The translations under genes were made by a program, and so were the position numbers. Shown one piece after another: positions 1-6,251 of a stretch of DNA of 8,058 nt. The stretch is from an uncultured Eubacteriales bacterium (GTDB taxonomy: Bacteria > Bacillota > Clostridia > Oscillospirales > Acutalibacteraceae): positions 1-8,058 of the forward strand of contig OMRJ01000019.1 in NCBI GenBank assembly GCA_900313475.1, in the 5' to 3' direction. Position 1 is the stretch's first letter, and every line of letters begins with the position of its first letter. Under the pieces are notes generated by a model, which worked only from the letters and a program-made list of their open reading frames with translations, was not told the DNA's origin and ran no database searches.

Positions 1-957
1 GTTATTATGATATTCGGTGAATTTCTTTTTTACCGCGAAACCATCGACGTTTTTTTTCCGAAAGCGACATCGCACAACACATACTGTGTGCGTAAGGCCT
101 CGGGCGAGACAAAGCGACGCATCGTTATCTGCGGACACTCCGATTCGTCCATCGAGTGGCGTTTTACGCACCTCGGCGGCAGAGTGATGCTCTACACCGC
201 GTTTGTTTATCCCGTGATCGGACTTGCGTATACGATATTTATTTCCGTTTTCACATCCGCAAAGGGCGAAATTCAGCCCGCGCTCTATTGGATAGCACTT
301 GCTTTTGTGCCCGGTTATGTCGGTCTTATGATCTTTATGAATTACAAGGTCAGGGTAGACGGCGCAAACGACAATCTCACCGGCTGCATGACCGGCGCCG
401 CGGTACTCAAATTCCTCGGTGACAGCAACATAAGATTTGAAAACACGGAGGTCATTGCGATGTTCTCCGGCGGTGAAGAAGCCGGACTGCGCGGCGCAAA
501 GGCAATGGCAAAGCAGCATCCCGAATTTAAGGATCCCGATGTCGAAACGGTCGTTTTCGCATTTGATACGCTTAAAGACTACGACGACATGGCAATATAC
601 AACAAAGATATGTCCGGTCTTACGCCTCACGACAAACGGGCGTGTGCGCTGCTCAAGGAGGCGGGCAAGCTTTCCGATGTAGATCTGCCGTATGCCGTGC
701 TGTTCTGCGGTGCCTCCGATGCCGCGGCGGTTTCTCAGGCGGGCATTCCGTCCGCATGCTTTGCGGCAATGAACCCCGGTCCGCCCCGTTACTATCACAC
801 ACGCGATGACAAAGCGGATATATTAGAGCTTAAAACCATTGAAAAGGGCATTGAAATCGCTCTGAACAGCGTTTTCATATTTGACGAAAAAGGCCTTTGC
901 GAAAAGTACGACAATGAAAATGAGCCTGTTCGCGAAACAGTCGGATTCGGCCTTTAA
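1..957 (+). CDS. M28-family zinc metallopeptidase with internal membrane hairpin (5' partial)
   Basis: Probable zinc aminopeptidase-type enzyme of peptidase family M28. Numbering from the ATG at position 7, the family's metal-binding positions all appear in order: GHSDS with His44, GANDN with Asp122, GGEE with Glu157 (general base) and Glu158, Asp187 in FDTLKD, and His264 in YYHTRDD. Two hydrophobic stretches, residues about 60-82 and 92-112, lie between the first and second metal motifs and look like a transmembrane hairpin, so the enzyme is probably membrane-bound. The frame is open to the left edge (two codons before the ATG), no ribosome binding site precedes that ATG, and M28 proteins normally have a longer region before the first His; the true start is therefore probably outside the window. 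A strong terminator follows about 80 bases after the stop. The substrate cannot be inferred. Family assignment is fairly sure; the natural role is unknown. Confidence 0.8.
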   Translation, partial: VIMIFGEFLFYRETIDVFFPKATSHNTYCVRKASGETKRRIVICGHSDSSIEWRFTHLGGRVMLYTAFVYPVIGLAYTIFISVFTSAKGEIQPALYWIALAFVPGYVGLMIFMNYKVRVDGANDNLTGCMTGAAVLKFLGDSNIRFENTEVIAMFSGGEEAGLRGAKAMAKQHPEFKDPDVETVVFAFDTLKDYDDMAIYNKDMSGLTPHDKRACALLKEAGKLSDVDLPYAVLFCGASDAAAVSQAGIPSACFAAMNPGPPRYYHTRDDKADILELKTIEKGIEIALNSVFIFDEKGLCEKYDNENEPVRETVGFGL

Positions 958-987
958 TAAATCCGCCGTTAATTTAAGGAAATGTAA

Positions 988-1028
988 AAAAGCGATGACC
1001 GTCTGAAACGGTAAAGATCAACGCTTTT
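988..1028 (+). other. Small nested stem-loop in the 3' untranslated region
   Basis: Seven bases at 988-994 (AAAAGCG) are complementary to 1022-1028 (CGCTTTT), and they enclose a second perfect hairpin, ACCGT at 998-1002 with ACGGT at 1008-1012. It lies between the peptidase stop codon and the strong terminator. It could protect the 3' end of the message or be chance pairing; no known RNA family is recognised. Confidence 0.25.
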
Positions 1029-1036
1029 GCATGAAA

Positions 1037-1079
1037 GGGAGCTGTAAAAAAACCGGTTTTTTACAGCTCCCTTTTTTTT
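1037..1079 (+). terminator. Strong rho-independent terminator
   Basis: A perfect 15-bp stem pairs 1037-1051 (GGGAGCTGT followed by As) with 1057-1071, closing a 5-base loop, and is followed at once by eight Ts (1072-1079). It ends transcription of the M28 peptidase gene. Read on the minus strand only three Ts follow the stem, so it is mainly one-directional, although it lies downstream of the convergent minus-strand operon too. Confidence 0.9.
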
Positions 1080-1080
1080 G

Positions 1081-1110
1081 AAAAAACGGAAGATCACGGC
1101 AAAATCCGTT
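1081..1110 (-). terminator. Possible weak terminator of the minus-strand operon
   Basis: Read on the minus strand, AACGGA (1110-1105) can pair with TCCGTT (1090-1085) across a 14-base loop, with the T-run continuing to 1081. It lies about 45 bases beyond the stop of the zinc-ribbon gene. The stem is only 6 bp, so this is a tentative call. Confidence 0.35.
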
Positions 1111-1153
1111 ACGTTTGGTTATTCTCCCGTTAATTTATATGCCGCCGCTCATT

Positions 1154-1693
1154 TTATTTCTGTTCGCCCCAAATGCGAAACGCGGCTTTGTACTGCTCCC
1201 TCATGCTGTCGGAGTCGGACAAAAACGCGACTGCGTTCATAACAGCCAGCGCGCCGACGGAGACTGCGGCGGCACGGTTAACGGTGTGCTTTTTGCCGTG
1301 CGGCAGCGCACAGGAAACGGCTGCGGCGGTGCTTATGAGAAGCGGCATTGAGCCTTTCATCAGCTCGCCCTTTTCGGTAAGGCACGAAAACAGCGAAACC
1401 GCACCGGATAAAGCGGACATTGCCGAGGCAGCCGTGATCAACGGCTCTTTGTGCGCCGCGCGACCCGCGATATTCAGCACGCTACCGACCGCCGCGGCGG
1501 CGCGGGCACTGTATTTTGCCGCGGAAAACGAAGTAAATGTGCGCTTTTCCTTCGGGTACGGCTGATAGCTTGACGGATAAGGTATATCGCCGAGCTGCGG
1601 GAGTGCGGGAGTGTCTTCAAAAACCTCGGCGCCGCACAGCGGGCAGCATGATATGTTGTCCGCAACATCAATATTACATTCTCTGCATCTCAT
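1154..1693 (-). CDS. Zinc-ribbon membrane protein, DUF6320-like
   Basis: Protein of 179 residues with unknown function. The N-terminus is a compact zinc ribbon: Cys3-x2-Cys6, then Cys17-x2-Cys20 in CPLCG. A Pro/Tyr-rich linker follows (about residues 28-50). The rest is rich in Ala, Ser and Val, with about four weakly hydrophobic segments (about 66-80, 85-105, 112-131 and 140-158), which suggests an integral membrane or membrane-associated domain. This layout, and its place directly behind an alcohol-acetyltransferase-like gene, match the DUF6320 proteins of Firmicutes as I remember them; the membrane part here is short and unusually Ala-rich for that family. The ATG start is well supported: TAAGGAGG lies just upstream and contains the stop codon of the preceding gene, implying translational coupling. 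Gene pairing points to a shared function with that acyltransferase-like protein, but no reaction can be assigned. Confidence 0.75.
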   Translation of the reverse strand: MRCRECNIDVADNISCCPLCGAEVFEDTPALPQLGDIPYPSSYQPYPKEKRTFTSFSAAKYSARAAAAVGSVLNIAGRAAHKEPLITAASAMSALSGAVSLFSCLTEKGELMKGSMPLLISTAAAVSCALPHGKKHTVNRAAAVSVGALAVMNAVAFLSDSDSMREQYKAAFRIWGEQK

Positions 1694-1707
1694 TTGTTTG
1701 TTCCTCC

Positions 1708-2997
1708 TTAGGCTTGCTCGGTGCTGTCGACGCGGACGCGTATTCCGTGCGACGACAGCAGTCGGAAGAAGAATTTTTCGCGCTCCGTGTTCGTGTTGGC
1801 GCTCGTAAAGGTCAGATTGAAAATCCCGTTGAGCGAAACGGCAGCACAGCCGAAGTGCAGAAACGGCGTTTTGTTAAGACAGCAATCCGCCTCAAGCACC
1901 AGCGGCGCAATCTCGGGCGGGAATTTTATCTCTCCGAGATTGGAAAGAATCGTGGTATAGGAATACTGCATATCCAGATAGCTTTGTTTCATCACAGCCT
2001 TTTTTACCGGATACGGCACAGCCGATGTTATCGGATTGCGCTCGGCTGCAACATTGGTGCTTACGGCGGCACGAAGCTTTTCGGGGGTCGCGCCGGCGGC
2101 AGCCGTGCCGCGTACGGAATCGGCGATATCTTCAAATGTAACGTCCGTTCTGCCCTGCGGATTGAATGTTACATCCGTCATAAATACAAAGTTTCTCACC
2201 GAGTCGGACGGAAAACGCCGCCTTAAATCGACCGGAACCGATATTTTTATCGGGAGACTGACCGTTTCGGGTGAGCATTTTATAAACATGAGTATCATCG
2301 CGACACAAAGGTACTCCGTTATCGTAAGTCCGTATTTTTTTCCTGCAGCCTTTACGTCCTCGACCGGGAAACGCCCGAACACGAATCGCGTATAATCTTT
2401 TATCTGGTCGTTTTCGCCTATGTATACAGGCGGCTCTTTCGGCTTCTCCGCTTTTTTGACCGGCTCGGCATACCGGGCGTTGCTGTCCTCAACCTCGTCG
2501 GCGGTCGGCTCGTCGGCGGTGTTTTTAATATCGCCGTATGAGCTGACTTTAACGCCTTTGAGTTCAAAATAAGTCGTGATGAGAGTGCGCACAAAGGCTG
2601 TTGAGCCTGCGCCGTCGGCAAGTCCGTGGAACATCTCGATCGAAAGGCGATTTTTGTATACGCTGAATCTGCTGCACGGTGTGTTTTCGCCGTTGTGAAT
2701 GATATACCGTCCGGGACGGCACAGCTCCTCATGCACTTCGGGCACTTCGGAGGTGTGTTCAAGATAGGGCCAGAACGCGCCGCTTCGCAGCACCGTGCTC
2801 ATCGTCGGGAAACGCTTCATCGTCTTTTCAAGCGCTGCCTGCATGACGGGAATGTCGATTTCATCGCGCAGCAAAACCGAATTTCGGTATGTGCGCGAAA
2901 AATTCTTATCTTGCGCAAAACAGTACATATTAGCGGCATTGTCAACCTTGTACCATTTGCGCACGGCGGGAAGAACGCCGCTTGCCTTCTGTTTCAT
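1708..2997 (-). CDS. Condensation/alcohol acetyltransferase-like protein
   Basis: Protein of 429 residues resembling the CoA-dependent acyltransferase superfamily (condensation domains, PapA5, alcohol acetyltransferase). The N-terminal KWYKVDNAA segment (residues 14-22) is typical of this Firmicutes group. The catalytic motif HxxxDG is at 124-129 (HGLADG); the extra His that precedes it in the classical HHxxxDG form is Phe here. Further family-like segments are the VPVDLRRRFPSDSVRNF stretch and SNLGE near the C-terminus. No signal peptide is visible, so it is probably cytoplasmic, perhaps working at the membrane with the zinc-ribbon protein encoded next. Start choice: an in-frame GTG at 3075 would add 26 residues, but it has no good ribosome binding site and the added residues do not look like the family, while the ATG at 2997 has GAGG nine bases upstream and begins close to the conserved N-terminus. 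The acyl donor and acceptor are unknown; the family name does not prove ethanol acetylation. Confidence 0.8.
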   Translation of the reverse strand: MKQKASGVLPAVRKWYKVDNAANMYCFAQDKNFSRTYRNSVLLRDEIDIPVMQAALEKTMKRFPTMSTVLRSGAFWPYLEHTSEVPEVHEELCRPGRYIIHNGENTPCSRFSVYKNRLSIEMFHGLADGAGSTAFVRTLITTYFELKGVKVSSYGDIKNTADEPTADEVEDSNARYAEPVKKAEKPKEPPVYIGENDQIKDYTRFVFGRFPVEDVKAAGKKYGLTITEYLCVAMILMFIKCSPETVSLPIKISVPVDLRRRFPSDSVRNFVFMTDVTFNPQGRTDVTFEDIADSVRGTAAAGATPEKLRAAVSTNVAAERNPITSAVPYPVKKAVMKQSYLDMQYSYTTILSNLGEIKFPPEIAPLVLEADCCLNKTPFLHFGCAAVSLNGIFNLTFTSANTNTEREKFFFRLLSSHGIRVRVDSTEQA

Positions 2998-3065
2998 CGA
3001 ATAAAACCTCACATGGATTATTTTCGGGCGGCGCAAAAAAAGATCGCACACACCCTGCTGCGACA

Positions 3066-3074
3066 ATTTTATCA
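3066..3074 (-). promoter_or_regulatory. Possible extended -10 promoter of the minus-strand operon
   Basis: On the minus strand the bases read TGATAAAAT, that is TG-N-TAAAAT, five of six matches to TATAAT with an extended -10 TG. No good -35 hexamer lies 17 bases upstream. It would give an untranslated leader of about 60 bases before the ATG at 2997. Confidence 0.35.
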
Positions 3075-3176
3075 CATCCGTCTTTAAAAAATATCAGAAA
3101 AAGAAAAAAAAGCGTTTTTTGTGCAAGTTGACAAAATAATCAATGTTCAATTCGTCATTTCGACCGATAAAAGTTG

Positions 3177-3205
3177 TTGATTTATTTGCGTCTTCTTAGT
3201 ATAAT
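3177..3205 (+). promoter_or_regulatory. Sigma-A type promoter of the ceramidase-like gene
   Basis: TTGATT at 3177-3182 and a perfect TATAAT at 3200-3205 are separated by exactly 17 bases. Transcription would start near 3212, leaving a leader of about 26 bases that carries GGAGG (3226-3230), seven bases before the ATG at 3238. A-rich DNA at about 3086-3111 lies further upstream. Confidence 0.8.
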
Positions 3206-3237
3206 TATTATGAAGTATACTCATCGGAGGTAAAAAG

Positions 3238-4950
3238 ATGACATCCCGCAAAACAAAAATAACGGCACTCCTTCTCTGTCTTGTAATGTGCTTCGCGTCG
3301 TTCTCACCCGCGGCGTCGGCACTTTCGTGCGACGGTGAAACCGTAACGGTTCCCACCGTTGAAAACGGAGAATCAATATTCAGCGGACTTACAGAGGTAA
3401 AGTCGGCGGCGGATCTTAAAGCGAACACGGCAAAGGTTTTTTACAACTCTCTCAACAGAATAGCGGAGGGGCTTGTAAAAATGATCTCGGCAATGATTCC
3501 CGCTCCGAAGTCATGGATCAACAAATCGGAATATGACGATTCCGCGATTCTCAAGGGCAGAGAAACTTATGCGACAGAAGCAAAAGAGGGCAACGTATGG
3601 AGTCTCGGCTATGCAAGCCGCACCCTTATCCCCGCAGATTTCGAGGCAGGCAAATACTATCTCGGACGCGACCTCACAAACAGACCGGCACAGGGAGTTT
3701 ATGATGACATGCGCATCCGCATAGCCGCAATCGACGACGGTTCGGGTGAAGGCATTACACTCATCGGCGCCATTGACGCTCTCGGCGTAAACTCCACGGA
3801 CGTGCAGGCGATAAGAACGGGCATACTTAAAGCGTTTGAGGGCACCGGCGTTAAGATATCCGGCATCAATATCATGTCCACACACTCCCACAGCGCACTT
3901 GACACACAGGGCGTCAGCACAGAATTTTTCTACAAGCTCTTCACTGCGGCTTACGTAAACCTTTTCAATGTACAGAAACAGGATAAGCTTAAAAACGCGG
4001 AAGCTTTCAAGCAGAATTTTATTGAGCAGTCGGTGATTGCGGCAACGGAAGCAATCAACGCAATGGAGCCGGGCAGACTTTATTTCAGCGAAGTCGACGT
4101 TTCAAAATATGTAAGAGACAAGAGAGGTCTTATCGCAAAGGAAGACATCCCCAAGGTCGCGAGCATGAAGTTCATACCCGCATCCGGCGGCGCCTCCACA
4201 TATCTTACCGACTTCTCGTGCCATCCTACGTCATTCTCGGCAGGCAACGGTCTTGTTTCCTCCGACTACATCTATTTCCTCGACAAATATATCGCGGAGC
4301 ACGACAACGGCGCACACCTTGTCTTCTTCCAAGGTGCGCTCGGTCAGCTTTCGAGAGACGGTCTTGAAATAAACACCGAGGGCATGAGCGAATGGGACGC
4401 AAAGGGAGCCTCATCCAAGGCATACGGCGAGGCATTCGGCGAGCTTATTCTCGCATCCGACTATTCGGAGGAGCTTCAGCCCATTCTCAACGAGAAACAC
4501 GCCACAATATGGCTCTATCCCACAAACAGCATTCTTCTTCTCGCGTGCAAAATAAATCTTGTAAATCAGCAGGTGTGCCGTGACGGACTTAAAAAGTGCA
4601 TTCCCAGCGAAACGGGATATGTCGAATTCGGCCGCAGAGTAGGCTTCGCAATGTTCCCCGGCGAATTTTACCCCGAAACCTTCTGGGGACACGAGATAAT
4701 CGGCGACACGACATGGGACGGCACCGAATGGCCGTACGAATCTCTCCACAACGCGATAGAAGGCGTTGACATCTACTGCGTAAGTCTTGCAAACGATGCA
4801 ACGGGATATGTTCTTACCGACGACAACTTTGCATTTTTGGGACACATCATCGGCGACGGCATTGCCGACGAAACGCTCTCGGCAGGCAAGCATCAGGGTT
4901 CATATCAGATAGGCGAATTTTATAAGCTTATCGAGAATCTCTTCAAATAA
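3238..4950 (+). CDS. Secreted neutral-ceramidase-like hydrolase
   Basis: Secreted protein of 570 residues resembling the catalytic domain of neutral/alkaline non-lysosomal ceramidase (zinc-dependent N-acylsphingosine amidohydrolase). Residues 1-28 form a signal peptide with an ASA cleavage site before Leu29. Family landmarks appear in order: THSHS at 215-219 (family THTHS, zinc), CHPTS with His329 (zinc), Ser372 in GQLSRDG (position of the nucleophile-like Ser in family GDVSPN), PGE with Glu476 (zinc), and Tyr524 in ATGYVLT (zinc/active-site Tyr). Spacing is broadly like that of the Pseudomonas enzyme, but the chain is about 100 residues shorter and seems to lack the C-terminal Ig-like domain, while about 85 residues after the signal peptide have no family match I can see. 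The altered GDVSP region means substrate specificity may differ from ceramide. It is a single-gene unit with its own promoter and terminator, divergent from the acyltransferase-like operon. Family confidence is good; activity is unproven. Confidence 0.8.
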   Translation: MTSRKTKITALLLCLVMCFASFSPAASALSCDGETVTVPTVENGESIFSGLTEVKSAADLKANTAKVFYNSLNRIAEGLVKMISAMIPAPKSWINKSEYDDSAILKGRETYATEAKEGNVWSLGYASRTLIPADFEAGKYYLGRDLTNRPAQGVYDDMRIRIAAIDDGSGEGITLIGAIDALGVNSTDVQAIRTGILKAFEGTGVKISGINIMSTHSHSALDTQGVSTEFFYKLFTAAYVNLFNVQKQDKLKNAEAFKQNFIEQSVIAATEAINAMEPGRLYFSEVDVSKYVRDKRGLIAKEDIPKVASMKFIPASGGASTYLTDFSCHPTSFSAGNGLVSSDYIYFLDKYIAEHDNGAHLVFFQGALGQLSRDGLEINTEGMSEWDAKGASSKAYGEAFGELILASDYSEELQPILNEKHATIWLYPTNSILLLACKINLVNQQVCRDGLKKCIPSETGYVEFGRRVGFAMFPGEFYPETFWGHEIIGDTTWDGTEWPYESLHNAIEGVDIYCVSLANDATGYVLTDDNFAFLGHIIGDGIADETLSAGKHQGSYQIGEFYKLIENLFK

Positions 4951-5013
4951 AACCGAAAAGCCGCAGCGACGTTCAAATTGTCTTCTCGTCTGCGTTTGAC
5001 TTTTACCGAATAC

Positions 5014-5056
5014 CAAAGACCGCAATCTCACCAAAACAGGACTGCGGTCTTTGTTT
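5014..5056 (+). terminator. Rho-independent terminator after the ceramidase-like gene
   Basis: An 11-bp perfect stem (CAAAGACCGCA at 5014-5024 with TGCGGTCTTTG at 5043-5053) encloses an 18-base loop and is followed by TTT then AT-rich DNA. A weaker bulged hairpin at 4962-4994 (CGCA/TGCG plus GACG/CGTC), followed by T-rich bases, lies closer to the stop and may assist. The rest of the 263-base gap holds the promoter of the next gene. Confidence 0.75.
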
Positions 5057-5092
5057 ATTATATATATATTATTACGCGCGCAAAGTTTTATC

Positions 5093-5121
5093 TTGCAAAA
5101 AGTCCGTCTCTCTGTTATACT
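5093..5121 (+). promoter_or_regulatory. Sigma-A promoter with extended -10, upstream of the lipoprotein genes
   Basis: TTGCAA (5093-5098) and TATACT (5116-5121) are 17 bases apart, and TG at 5113-5114 gives an extended -10. Transcription from near 5128 would leave a leader of about 85 bases, which includes a short CCGC-GGAA-GCGG hairpin (5156-5167, GNRA-type loop) before the AAGGAG at 5198-5203. It may drive the whole run through hprK and the glucokinase gene. Confidence 0.75.
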
Positions 5122-5213
5122 GTTTTTGTATGTAAAAAGACGTCTGAGCTATCCGCCGCGGAAGCGGTATCACGGCGTATACAACGGCGCAAATCAAAAG
5201 GAGAAACCGAAAA

Positions 5214-6161
5214 ATGAAAAAAATAGTAAGAACTTCCGTTTCCATTCTGCTCGCTGCGGGAATGATATATTCCCTCTCGTCATGCACGCTGTTTTCATCC
5301 ATACGCAAGCGTGTCGAGGAGGCAAACAACACAACGCTTGCGGCTACGCCCGAAGAAAACGAAGTTGTGAACCGCTTCAACAGCCTCTTAAAAAATTCAG
5401 CGGAAAGAGCCGAAAAAATAAACGAAAAAACGGAATATAAATTCAACGGAATGAAAATCACAAAAGCGGACGGCTCCGACGCCGACGCACTCGGAAAATC
5501 CGCAGGTATTCTCAAAAAACTGGTGGCGGAGAAAAAACCCGGCAAGTCGGAAAAAGAGATAACGGATAAGAATATTTCCGACACGCTTCTCGCCGATGTC
5601 GAAGCCGACATGCTTCTCGACTATGAATTTTCAAGAAACACCCGCACCGTAGATGTCACGGAGGAAAACGGCAAGGAGGTTTCAAACGAAAACGGCGAAA
5701 ATGTAACGGAGATAAAAATAACGGACAATATTCTCAAAACCGTATTTAAGTATTTTAAGGACGTAAAGGATGAAAACGGCACCACGCAGATGCCGGAGGA
5801 GGGAGAAACCGCCGCGGAACCGACAACAAGAATTTTTGCCGATGACGGTGTCATAAAGGATGTTTTCGGTGAAAATGCGGACAAAGAAGCGGTGCTTGCA
5901 CATTTTGACTGCATAAAAAACTATGTAACGGTTGTCGACTATGAGATAAAGAACGGTTCATGTCAGATCCGCTCCGACATTGACCTTGTTGCTTCCGATC
6001 TGTCGGATATTGAGTTCTCACAGCCCATGACGGTAACGGCGCAGGTTAAAGGTGTGGGCGCACTCGAAAAATACGGTGACCTCACCGTAACGGTCGAGCT
6101 TGAAAAGAAGGTATCGTATTCGTTTACGTACACCGTTGAAACAACCGCCGAAGCGGAATAA
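5214..6161 (+). CDS. Lipoprotein of unknown function
   Basis: Protein of 315 residues that I do not recognise. It begins with a lipoprotein signal peptide: MKK, a hydrophobic core, and lipobox LSSC with Cys24 as the probable lipidated residue, so it should be anchored on the outer face of the membrane. The mature part is rich in Lys, Glu and Asp, with a predicted helical N-terminal half, an acidic linker around residues 195-205 (EEGETAAEP), and alternating hydrophobic/polar residues toward the C-terminus (about 265-312) that suggest beta strands. It contains no catalytic motif I can identify. AAGGAG lies ten bases before the ATG and a strong promoter stands upstream. It is followed by a second lipoprotein gene on the same strand after 90 bases. 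A role as a binding or envelope protein is only a guess. Confidence 0.8.
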   Translation: MKKIVRTSVSILLAAGMIYSLSSCTLFSSIRKRVEEANNTTLAATPEENEVVNRFNSLLKNSAERAEKINEKTEYKFNGMKITKADGSDADALGKSAGILKKLVAEKKPGKSEKEITDKNISDTLLADVEADMLLDYEFSRNTRTVDVTEENGKEVSNENGENVTEIKITDNILKTVFKYFKDVKDENGTTQMPEEGETAAEPTTRIFADDGVIKDVFGENADKEAVLAHFDCIKNYVTVVDYEIKNGSCQIRSDIDLVASDLSDIEFSQPMTVTAQVKGVGALEKYGDLTVTVELEKKVSYSFTYTVETTAEAE

Positions 6162-6168
6162 TTCCCCG

Positions 6169-6210
6169 ACCGTGTTTTCGACAAAGGTTTGTCCTCACCG
6201 AAAACGCGGT
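6169..6210 (+). other. Long intergenic hairpin between the two lipoprotein genes
   Basis: Twelve bases at 6169-6180 (ACCGTGTTTTCG) pair with 6199-6210 (CGAAAACGCGGT), with one G-U wobble; an inner ACAA/TTGT pairing is possible within the loop. No T-run follows, so it is not a standard terminator. An alternative, exclusive stem (ACCGA 6197-6201 with TCGGT 6212-6216) shares its right arm. It may mark an RNA processing or partial termination point between the genes. Confidence 0.5.
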
Positions 6211-6251
6211 ATCGGTTTATAAAGAGAAAAAACGGGCAGGAGGATATATAA

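Noticed and set aside
1537..2226. 229-residue plus-strand frame across the minus-strand operon
   Set aside because: It runs opposite two well-supported genes, has Arg/Cys-rich composition typical of antisense shadows, and has no start signal.
2998..3075. N-terminal extension of the acyltransferase-like protein from a GTG at 3075
   Set aside because: No good ribosome binding site precedes the GTG, and the extra 26 residues do not resemble the family; the ATG at 2997 has GAGG at suitable spacing.
3104..3120. A-tract/T-tract palindrome (As, GCG, Ts) in the divergent intergenic region
   Set aside because: The stem is only A-T pairs around a 3-base loop, too weak for a terminator; it is more likely just AT-rich promoter-flanking DNA.
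3128..3133. Perfect TTGACA that could be a -35 box
   Set aside because: No -10 hexamer lies 16-18 bases downstream; the TTGATT/TATAAT pair at 3177-3205 fits far better.
4411..4893. 160-residue open frame on the minus strand inside the ceramidase-like gene
   Set aside because: It lies opposite a gene with clear family motifs and a signal peptide, has no ribosome binding site, and reads like a codon-bias shadow.
5051..5440. 129-residue frame overlapping the start of the first lipoprotein
   Set aside because: It covers the terminator/promoter region and runs out of frame into the lipoprotein gene, with low-complexity basic composition and no ribosome binding site.
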